The notes under the pieces were generated by a model. The model was not told the DNA's origin and ran no database searches. It saw nothing but the letters and a program-made list of their open reading frames with translations. From assembly GCF_041431415.1 (NCBI RefSeq), contig NZ_CP107845.1:6634001-6698000 (forward strand): DNA of 64,000 nucleotides. Direction: 5' to 3'. This document shows positions 40,864-48,449 of this stretch, one piece after another; position 1 is the stretch's first letter, and each line of letters opens with the position of its first letter. Both the position numbers and the translations under genes were made by a program. Origin of the DNA: Streptomyces sp. NBC_00513. Lineage in GTDB: Bacteria > Actinomycetota > Actinomycetes > Streptomycetales > Streptomycetaceae.

Positions 40864-42204
40864 TCAGCCGGCCGGGTCCGTCCGACTCAGCCGTGCCGGC
40901 CGCTGCCGGCCCTCGACCTCGGACCAGAAGGCGCCCATGCGGTCCTGGACGGCCTTGAGGGTGATCCGGAGCTCGGCGAACCCGGGGGCCGAACCGTAGA
41001 CCGTCCCCAGCATCCACTCCGTCCCCGCCCGCCAGTCGGCCCGCCATCCCGGGTCGACGGCGACGTCCACCAGATCGACGCCGGGAATGTCGTAGAGGTC
41101 GTCGAGGAGCTCTACCCCGCCCGGGACGCAGGCGTCCGACGGCGGGGACACGAGGTACTGGAAGGCGACCCTGCGGTCGGGTCCGTCGAGCCCGAGCACC
41201 GGCTCGGGCGGGTCGAAGGCGCCCAGCGCCGCCTCGACGGCGTGGGCCAGCAGGTCGACCCCCGACGAACGCTTCATGATGTCGGAGATGCCGCCGCCGA
41301 TGCGTCCGTTGACCTCGATCACCCGGGGGCCCTCCGGCGTGAACTTGATCTCCGTGTGGGTCACCCCCTCACGGACGCCCAGCGCCCGCAACGCCCGCCG
41401 CTCCAGCCGGACCACCTGCTCGACGAGGTCCTCGGGGAGTTCGGCCGGAACGAACAGACCGGTCTCCCGGAAGGGGTACGCCGTCGGCAACTTGCCCGTG
41501 ACGCCCGCCGTCCTGGTGTCGCCCTCCCTGGTCACCGACTCGACCGAGACGTAGTCGCCCCAGAAGTCCCCCACCGCCGAGGGATCGCCGACCAGGTACT
41601 CCTCCAGTACGTACGCGCGGGGCTCCGCCACCCCTTCGGTGAACTCCTCGTACCGTGCCGCGAGTTCCTCCGCACTGTCCACCCGACAGGTGTCCGTGCT
41701 GCTGCACCCGGCCCGCGGTTTGATGACCGCCGGCAGCCCAGTCGCCGCCAGCGCCGGGGCGAGGTCCCCGGCGGAGCGGATCAGCCGGCACGCCGTGCTC
41801 TGGACCCCGGCCGACGCCAGGGCCTCGCGCTGGCGGAACTTGTCCACCAACACGTCCGCGGTGTACGGCTCGTGGAACGGCAGGCCGCAGGCCTTCGCCA
41901 CCACCGCCGTCGCCCGCAGCGACGAATCGCTGAACGTCACCACCCCGTCGGGCTCCAACCCGACGACGAGCGCGCACAGTTGCCCCTCGGTCAACCCGTG
42001 GGTGTCCACCACCCGCGTGCTCCTCGACACCGGGGCCAGGTCCGCGGCGACCAGGGGATCGCCCAGGTCGCCGAGGAACACCACCGTGCAACGCCCCCGC
42101 GCCGTGTCCAGGATTCCCAGCGGGGTGGCCGCCCCGCGCCCGTAGACGACGGCCAACACGGGCAGGTCCCGCGCCGCGCCCCCGCGGCCGTCGGCGCGCG
42201 TCAC
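40864..42204 (-). CDS. ATP-grasp amide ligase (tailoring enzyme of the NRPS/PKS cluster)
   Basis: 446 aa from GTG 42204, whose GTGA overlaps the stop of the ArgG-like gene. ATP-grasp signatures: PAVIKPRAGCSSTDTCRVDS, YVLEEYLVGDPSAVGDFWGD, and the metal-binding end RVIEVNGRIGGGISDIMKRS. The N-terminal part (LPVLAVVYGRGAATPLGILD) resembles ligases that join an amino acid to an amine or another amino acid, such as the L-amino-acid ligases. Placed last in the visible operon, it could attach a building block to the peptide or make a free precursor. Substrates unknown. Confidence 0.85.
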   Translation of the reverse strand: MTRADGRGGAARDLPVLAVVYGRGAATPLGILDTARGRCTVVFLGDLGDPLVAADLAPVSRSTRVVDTHGLTEGQLCALVVGLEPDGVVTFSDSSLRATAVVAKACGLPFHEPYTADVLVDKFRQREALASAGVQSTACRLIRSAGDLAPALAATGLPAVIKPRAGCSSTDTCRVDSAEELAARYEEFTEGVAEPRAYVLEEYLVGDPSAVGDFWGDYVSVESVTREGDTRTAGVTGKLPTAYPFRETGLFVPAELPEDLVEQVVRLERRALRALGVREGVTHTEIKFTPEGPRVIEVNGRIGGGISDIMKRSSGVDLLAHAVEAALGAFDPPEPVLGLDGPDRRVAFQYLVSPPSDACVPGGVELLDDLYDIPGVDLVDVAVDPGWRADWRAGTEWMLGTVYGSAPGFAELRITLKAVQDRMGAFWSEVEGRQRPARLSRTDPAG

Positions 42205-43424
42205 GTGCGGTACGCCCTTTCGAGGTCCGGTTCGCGAGCCGGACCGAAGGAACCCCGCTCGGCGGCGACGGAGGAGTGTTCCCACGCCTCGCGGTCCCGG
42301 AGGTAGAGCGGCTCCTCGGCGACGATGGCCCGCGTCACGGCCGTCCCCGCCCCGAGCCGCCAACGGACCGTGCCGGTGACGCTCTGCGAGCAGACGTCCA
42401 CGAAGGCCTGGCTCGCCCGCCGCAGACCGTCGAACCAACGGCCCTCCAGCGCCTCGCGCACCCAGATCTGCTCCTGGTGCATCTTCTCCCTGATGGTCTC
42501 CGCGGGCAGCGTCGCCGTCTCCAGGTGACGGTGGGAACGCAGCAGCAGGGTCGCCGCCGGCATCTCCCTCACCTCCAGGACCTTCTGTCCCGCGGCCAGG
42601 TGTTCCAGCCCGGAGTAGCGACCGATTCCGTGGGCGCCGACCCTTCGGTTGAGCGTCTCGACGAGCTCCGTCAGCGGCAGGGCGCGACCGTCCACCGAGA
42701 CGGGCCGGCCACGGTCGAAACCGATCTCGATCTCCTCCGGTCCCGTACCGGGCCGGGGAACGCTCCACCGGTACAGCTCCTCCGGCACGGCGTGGTCCTC
42801 GGGGTCGTCGAGGATCCCCGACTCGAACTCCCGACACCACAGGTTGGAATCGCCGCTGACCAGTCGCTCGTTCAACTGGTCGAGCCCGGCCTCCTTCAAC
42901 TCGTGCATCTTGCGACCCCGGTCGACGGGGGTCAGATCGTACGGGCTGCCGTGGCGCCCGGCGAACCCGAGCAGGTCCAGGGCCCCGTTGAGCCGGCGCA
43001 GGGTGTTCTGCGAGCGGTTCGCGGTGTGCAGCACCGTACCGGCGCCGAGTTCGCGCGCCGTGTCCACGGCTATCTCGGCGATCAGCGGCCGGCTCAGGGA
43101 GCTACTGATCGGGTGGGTGTCGAGGTACACCGCGTGCGCGGCTATCGCGGGGCGGACGTACTCCTCCGCGAACCTCTCGCGGGCGTCCACCAGGTGCAGC
43201 CGGATGCCGAGTTGGTCGGCCATCGCCTGCTTGTGCGCGCTGCTCTCGTCCTCGCCGAGGTCGACGCTGAGCGCGTGGACGTCCCGCACGCCCGCCCGCA
43301 CCAGCCGCAGCAGCAGGTAGGTGCTGTCCAGGCCCCCACTGAAGAGGGTGACCACGGGGGAGGACAGGTCCGGCGCGTGGAGGCGGAGGTCGTCGAACGA
43401 GCGGATCGGGGTCCGGGGTCTCAC
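42201..43424 (-). CDS. Argininosuccinate-synthase-like enzyme
   Basis: 407 aa, close in length to ArgG. GTG 43424 follows GAGGAGGAAC. ArgG landmarks are kept: the PP-loop VVTLFSGGLDSTYLLL (SGGxDS), SSSLSRPLIAEIAVDTAREL, SGDSNLWCREFESGILDDPE, the PVSVDGRALPLTELVETLN strand, and the C-terminal HGIGRYSGLEHLAAGQKVLE then EMPAATLLLRSHRHLETATL. ArgG adenylates the ureido oxygen of citrulline and adds aspartate. A copy within an assembly-line operon, far from arginine genes, suggests it activates another ureido or amide group on a pathway intermediate. The SGGLDS motif could also fit an Asn-synthetase type, but the whole pattern is ArgG. Confidence 0.82.
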   Translation of the reverse strand: MRPRTPIRSFDDLRLHAPDLSSPVVTLFSGGLDSTYLLLRLVRAGVRDVHALSVDLGEDESSAHKQAMADQLGIRLHLVDARERFAEEYVRPAIAAHAVYLDTHPISSSLSRPLIAEIAVDTARELGAGTVLHTANRSQNTLRRLNGALDLLGFAGRHGSPYDLTPVDRGRKMHELKEAGLDQLNERLVSGDSNLWCREFESGILDDPEDHAVPEELYRWSVPRPGTGPEEIEIGFDRGRPVSVDGRALPLTELVETLNRRVGAHGIGRYSGLEHLAAGQKVLEVREMPAATLLLRSHRHLETATLPAETIREKMHQEQIWVREALEGRWFDGLRRASQAFVDVCSQSVTGTVRWRLGAGTAVTRAIVAEEPLYLRDREAWEHSSVAAERGSFGPAREPDLERAYRT

Positions 43425-45244
43425 TGTTCCTCCTCGTGCCGCTCGGCGAGGGCGGCGCTGAACTCCGCGACGGTGGGCTCGTCGAACACCAGGTGCATCG
43501 GCACCTCGAAGCCGAGCAGTTTCTCCAACTTCCGGGTCACACGGATCACCTTGAAGGAGTCCCCGCCGATGTCGAAGAAGTCGTCGTGCAGGCCGATCGC
43601 CGGCAGGCCGAGCACCTCGCACCAGACGTCGGCGACGAGCTTCTCCACTTCGCCCGCCTCCCCGGCGGGCGTCTCCAGCGCGGTGGTGGCGGGCAGCGCC
43701 GTGAGGGCCCGCTCCGCCAGCAGGGTCCGGTCGAGCTTGCCGTTGGCGGTCAGCGGCAGCTCCGGCAGCACGGTGAGGGCGGCGGGAACCATGTACCCCG
43801 GGAGCGCGGAACGCAGTGCCGCGTGGACGGCGGCGGTCATGGCCCGCGGGTCGGTGCCCGGCTCGACGACCAGGAAGCCGACCAGGCGCGCCTCGCCGCC
43901 GGACCCGCACGCGACCGCGGCCGCCTGGCGGACCCCGGGGACGCGCAGGGCGGCGGCCTCGATCTCACCGAGCTCGATGCGGTAGCCCCGCACCTTCACC
44001 TGGAGGTCCACCCGGCCGAGGAACTCCAGCCCGCCCACCGGGTGGCTCCGCACGAGGTCCCCGGAACGGTAGAGCAGGTCCCCGGGATCGCCGAGGTGGT
44101 CCGGGACGAACCGCTCGGCCGTCAGCTCGGGCCGGTCGAGGTAGCCCAGGGCGAGACCGGCGCCCCCTATGTACAGCTCGCCCGGCTCCCCGTCGGCCAC
44201 CGGACGGCCGTCCTCGTCGAGGATCCGCAGTGTGGTGTCCTCGATGGCCGGGCCGATGTACACGGTGTCCAACTCCGTGTCCCGGGGCGGGACCCACGCC
44301 GTGCAGTAGATCGTGCACTCGCTCGGCCCGTACAGGTTGGTGAGCGGCGCGGTGGACCGCGCGTGGAAGCGGCGGACCAGCTCGGGGCCGAGCGGCTCCC
44401 CGCCTGTCAGGACCCGGCGCAGCCCGTCGAAACGCTCCTGCGGGCCGCGGGCCAGCAGGAACAGGTCGAGCAGGGAGACCACGCAGTAGAAGGTGGTGAT
44501 GTCCGCCTCGCGGATCATCCGCGCGAGGTAGTCGGCGTCGCGTTGGCGCCCCGGAGCGGCGATCACGATCGTGGCACCGGTGATCAGTGGCCAGTACACC
44601 TCGATGAGGAACATGTCGAAGCTGCACGCGGTGTGGTGCAGCATCCGGTCGTCCTCGCCCAGCCCGTGGGCGCGCTGGAGCGCCTTCAGGCGACTGGCGA
44701 CCGCCCGGTGCGGGATGAGCGACGCCTTGGGGCGGCCGGTGGAGCCGGAGGTGTAGATGGCCACCGCGGGCTGCTCGGCCAGGTCGGCGGCCGGTTCGAA
44801 CGCGCCGACCGGCGCCTCGGCCGCGCACTCCTCGACCGTCACCACCTCGACGTCGAGCCCGGCGGGGAGCCGGGACCGGAGGGCCTCGGTGGTGATCAGC
44901 AGCCGGGGCCGGCAGTCGGCCAACATGTCGAGGGTGCGTTCCACCGGGTCGTTCGCGTCGAACGCCACCTGGGCGGCGCCGGCGAGGACCACACCGCTCA
45001 CGCCCGTCACGAACTCCGCGGAGCGCTCCACGTAGACCGCCACCCGGTCTCCGGGACGCGCCCCCCGCCGCCGCAGCAGCGAGGCGACCCGCAGGCAGCG
45101 GTCCCGGAGTTCGCCCGCGGTGATCTCCCGGTCGCCGTCGACGACGGCGATCCGCTCGGGGGCGTCGTCCCACCGTCTCAACAGCAGGGTGTCGAGCCGG
45201 TCGTCGGCCGGTTCGAGAAGGGTGGCCATCACGCGTGTTCCCAT
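43421..45244 (-). CDS. Stand-alone NRPS adenylation-carrier didomain (A-PCP)
   Basis: 607 aa. Adenylation domain (about residues 15-500) with IYTSGSTGRPKASLIPHRAV, NLYGPSECTIYCTAW, GELYIGGAGLALGYL, YRSGDLVR and VKVRGYRIELGEIE; then a carrier domain with its pantetheine Ser in DIGGDSFKVI about residue 562. No condensation domain. Pocket residues I read are D-M-I-C-L-G-L-I-Y (positions 235 to 331), which match no standard code I know. It probably loads a starter or a building block delivered in trans. The stop overlaps the ArgG-like gene (GTGA), so the two are coupled. Confidence 0.9.
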   Translation of the reverse strand: MGTRVMATLLEPADDRLDTLLLRRWDDAPERIAVVDGDREITAGELRDRCLRVASLLRRRGARPGDRVAVYVERSAEFVTGVSGVVLAGAAQVAFDANDPVERTLDMLADCRPRLLITTEALRSRLPAGLDVEVVTVEECAAEAPVGAFEPAADLAEQPAVAIYTSGSTGRPKASLIPHRAVASRLKALQRAHGLGEDDRMLHHTACSFDMFLIEVYWPLITGATIVIAAPGRQRDADYLARMIREADITTFYCVVSLLDLFLLARGPQERFDGLRRVLTGGEPLGPELVRRFHARSTAPLTNLYGPSECTIYCTAWVPPRDTELDTVYIGPAIEDTTLRILDEDGRPVADGEPGELYIGGAGLALGYLDRPELTAERFVPDHLGDPGDLLYRSGDLVRSHPVGGLEFLGRVDLQVKVRGYRIELGEIEAAALRVPGVRQAAAVACGSGGEARLVGFLVVEPGTDPRAMTAAVHAALRSALPGYMVPAALTVLPELPLTANGKLDRTLLAERALTALPATTALETPAGEAGEVEKLVADVWCEVLGLPAIGLHDDFFDIGGDSFKVIRVTRKLEKLLGFEVPMHLVFDEPTVAEFSAALAERHEEEQ

Positions 45245-45299
45245 CGGTGTGTGGTGTGTGTCTGCTCTGCCGGCCCGCGGCGCGACCCGGGACGTGTCG

Positions 45300-48200
45300 T
45301 CAGCCGGATTCGGGGAGGGCCTCGGCGAGGGCGGCCGTCAGTTCCCGGACCGTGGAGGCGTCGAAGAACAGCTCGATGTCCAACTCGGCGCCGAGTTCGG
45401 CCTGGAGCTTGGACGCCAGCCGCATCGCCCGCAGCGAGTCGCCGCCGAGTTCGAAGAAGTCGTCGTCGAGCCCGACCTCGGGCAGGGAGAGCACGTCCCG
45501 GAACAGCTTCGCGATCAGCTCCTCCCGCCCCCGTGCCTCCGCCGTGCCGGCGACCTCCGGCGCGGGGGCGTCGGGCGTCCCCTCCGGCGCGGGCAGCGGC
45601 GCCCGCAACGCGAGGAGGTCCGTCTTGCCCGCCGGCGTCATCGGCAGCTCGGCCAGCCCCACGAAGGTTTCCGGAATCATGTACGACGGCAGCCGGCGTC
45701 GCAACTCACCCGCCAACCAGGAAGGTTCGAGCACGGCGGAGCGGTCCGCCGGCACGGTCCACGCGACCAGTCGGCCGTCCCGCACGGCCACGGCGGCCCC
45801 CGCGACCTCGGTCAGGTCCAGGAGCACCGCCTCGATCTCGCTCGGCTCGATCCGGTACCCGCGCAGCTTCAGCTGCCGGTCGATCCGGCCGAGGACCTCC
45901 ACCCGCCCGTCGGGCAGCACCCGGGCGTGGTCGCCGGTGCGGAACATCCGGGTCCGCCCCCCGGTGAACGGGTCGCCGACGAAGCGCTCCGCGGTGAGTT
46001 CGGGCAGGTTCCAGTAGCCCTCGGCGACCCCGTCGCCACCGATGCACAGCTCGCCCACGCAGCCGATCGGCAGCAGCCCGTCGGCCGGGTCGAGCACGCG
46101 CAGCACGGTGTTGGACAGGGGACGCCCCACGGTGACCCGCACGGTGTCCTTGCGGATCTCCTCCACGCTGGAGTAGACGGTGGTCTCGGTGGGCCCGTAC
46201 ATGTTCCACACGCTCGACCCGCGCTCGGTCAACGGGGCCGTCAGGTCCGGCGGGAACGCCTCGCCGCAGCTGTAGAGCCGCGGCCGGTCCACGCCCTGCC
46301 AACCGGAGTCGAGCAGCGCACGGTACCGGGAGGGGGTCGCCTGGAGGGCCGTGATGCCGTGCCGCTCGACGTACCGGTCCAGTTCGGTGCCGCTCAGCCC
46401 CAGCGAGCGGTGGCCGACGTGGACGGTCGCGCCGACGGCCAGCGGTACGAGCAGCTCGGCCAGCGAGGTGTCGAAGGTCAGCGTGGTGAGGGCCAGGAAA
46501 CGGTCCTCGGCGGTGAGACCGGGGTGCCGGAACGCGAGACTGTCCACGAGGTTCGCGAGCGCCCGGTGGCCGACCGCGACGCCCTTGGGGTTGCCGGTGG
46601 AGCCCGAGGTGTAGATGAGGTAGGCGAGTCCGTCCGGGTCCGCGTCGGGCAGGGCCGTCGGGTCGGGTCGGGTGCCGTCCTCGCCGGCGCCGTGCGCGAG
46701 CGTCTCCCGGGACAGGTCGAGCACGGCGCCGTTCCAGGAATCCGGCCCGGGCAGCGGCGTGCCGTCGGTGAGCACCAGCGTGGGGGCCGCGTCCTTCAGT
46801 ACGTACGCGATCCGGTCCGCCGGGTGCGAGGGGTCGAGCGGCACGAAGGCGGCGCCCGCCCGCGCGACGCCGAGCAGCGCGGTGACCAGGTCGGCGCCGC
46901 GGCCGAGGCAGACCGCCACCCGGTCGCCGGCGCGCACCCCGAGGTCGACCAGCCGCAGGGCCAGCGCCGTGGCCCGCGCGTCCAGCGCACGGTAGTCGTA
47001 CGTGGTCGATCCGGCGACCACGGCCGGGTGGTCGGGGCGGTCGCGGACGGCCGCGCCGATCAGGTCGGCCAGGAACGCGCGCGGCGGGGTCCGGTCGATG
47101 TCGGTGCCGTTCCAGCGGTCGAGCTGGAGTGCGCGGACCGGCTCGGGGACGGCGAGGAGTTCGCCCACGGGCGTCTGCGGGCGGTCGGCGAACCGGGTGA
47201 GGACGGCCGCGACGTGGGCGAGGAGGGCCTCGGCCTCACCCTCGTCGAAGCGGGCCGAGTCCACGATCGCCTGAAGGTGGGTCTCCTCACCGGTCCGCAC
47301 GACGAGGGTCACCGCGTAGTTCGTGCGGGTCTCGTAGCGGACGTCGGTGATGACCGCGCCGCCGGAGAGCGCGGCCCGTGACTCGTCCGGGTAGTTCTCG
47401 AACACGACCACGGAGTCGAAGAGCGCGACGCCCGGCTGGAGTCCGGCCCACCGCTGGACGTCGGTCAGCGGGGTGTGCTGGTGCTCCAGGATGGGGTGTC
47501 GGGCCTGCGCGTACCGCGAAAGCCAGGCGTCCGCGGGCAGTTCCGGATCGATCCGGGCGCGCGTCGCGACGGTGTTGATGAACATGCCGATCATCTCGCC
47601 GGCCCGCTCCAGGCCGGCGGGGCGGCCGGAGACGGTGACGCCGAACACCACGTCCTGCTTGCCGCTGTACCGGGCCAGGGTCCCGGCCCAGGCGGCCTCC
47701 ACCACACTGCCGAGCGTGGTCGAACGGGACGCCGCGAGGGCCCGCAGCCGGTCGGTGGTCCCGGCCGGCAGGGTCGTGGAGACCCTGCGGTAGTCGCCGG
47801 ACGGGCGGGCCCCGGGCCGGGTCCCGGGGAGCGTGAGGGTGGCCGGCTCCCGGTACCCGGCGAGGTGCCCGGTCCAGAACTCCCGGTCCCGGTCGGCGTC
47901 CTGGTCGCGCAGCCAGGCGATGTGGTCGCGGAACGGCGGCGGCGCCGGGCGACCCGGGTCCGCGCCGCCGAGCGTCGCGGTGACCTCCGCCATCAGCAGG
48001 GCGGCCGACCAACCGTCGAGCAGCAGGTGGTGGTAGGTCCACACGAGGAGGTGCTCGTCCGGGAGGCGCAGGACGAGCAGCCGCATCAGCGGGGGTCGGG
48101 TCAGATCGAAGGGCTCGCGGCGCCTGCGGTCCAGCTCGCCCGCGATCTCCGTGTCCCGCGCGGCCCCGTCGAGGTGCGACAGGTCACGGAAGTCGACGGG

Positions 48201-48449
48201 CACCTCGGCGGTCGGCAGGACCACCTGGCGCGGTGCGCTGATCCGCTCGTGGACGAAGGCGGTGCGCAGGACGGGATGTCGGGCGGCGGCGGCCTGCCAG
48301 GCCGCCGTGAGGCCTTCGACGTCGAGGTCCCCGCTGACGCGGAAGGTGGTGAGCTCCACGTAGAGGCCGTGCTCCGGAGAGGTCGTGCTGTGGAAGAGCA
48401 TGCCCTCCTGGGCGGGCGAGAGCGGGTAGATGTCCTCGATGTTGTTCAT
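45300..48449 (-). CDS. NRPS module C-A-PCP
   Basis: 1049 aa from ATG 48449 (ATGA overlap with the PKS gene). Condensation domain with YPLSPAQEGMLFHSTTS and active-site YHHLLLDGWSAAL (HHxxxDG) near residue 140; adenylation domain (about 470-960) with YLIYTSGSTGNPKGVAVGHR, MYGPTETTVYSS, RMFRTGDHARVL, LKLRGYRIEPSEIE; carrier domain with GGDSLRAM about residue 1005. Pocket residues read by eye, D-T-A-Q-Y-C-M-V-Y, fit no common amino acid, so no substrate is predicted. It should extend the chain delivered by the KS-AT-KR-DH-ACP PKS. Confidence 0.93.
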   Translation of the reverse strand: MNNIEDIYPLSPAQEGMLFHSTTSPEHGLYVELTTFRVSGDLDVEGLTAAWQAAAARHPVLRTAFVHERISAPRQVVLPTAEVPVDFRDLSHLDGAARDTEIAGELDRRRREPFDLTRPPLMRLLVLRLPDEHLLVWTYHHLLLDGWSAALLMAEVTATLGGADPGRPAPPPFRDHIAWLRDQDADRDREFWTGHLAGYREPATLTLPGTRPGARPSGDYRRVSTTLPAGTTDRLRALAASRSTTLGSVVEAAWAGTLARYSGKQDVVFGVTVSGRPAGLERAGEMIGMFINTVATRARIDPELPADAWLSRYAQARHPILEHQHTPLTDVQRWAGLQPGVALFDSVVVFENYPDESRAALSGGAVITDVRYETRTNYAVTLVVRTGEETHLQAIVDSARFDEGEAEALLAHVAAVLTRFADRPQTPVGELLAVPEPVRALQLDRWNGTDIDRTPPRAFLADLIGAAVRDRPDHPAVVAGSTTYDYRALDARATALALRLVDLGVRAGDRVAVCLGRGADLVTALLGVARAGAAFVPLDPSHPADRIAYVLKDAAPTLVLTDGTPLPGPDSWNGAVLDLSRETLAHGAGEDGTRPDPTALPDADPDGLAYLIYTSGSTGNPKGVAVGHRALANLVDSLAFRHPGLTAEDRFLALTTLTFDTSLAELLVPLAVGATVHVGHRSLGLSGTELDRYVERHGITALQATPSRYRALLDSGWQGVDRPRLYSCGEAFPPDLTAPLTERGSSVWNMYGPTETTVYSSVEEIRKDTVRVTVGRPLSNTVLRVLDPADGLLPIGCVGELCIGGDGVAEGYWNLPELTAERFVGDPFTGGRTRMFRTGDHARVLPDGRVEVLGRIDRQLKLRGYRIEPSEIEAVLLDLTEVAGAAVAVRDGRLVAWTVPADRSAVLEPSWLAGELRRRLPSYMIPETFVGLAELPMTPAGKTDLLALRAPLPAPEGTPDAPAPEVAGTAEARGREELIAKLFRDVLSLPEVGLDDDFFELGGDSLRAMRLASKLQAELGAELDIELFFDASTVRELTAALAEALPESG

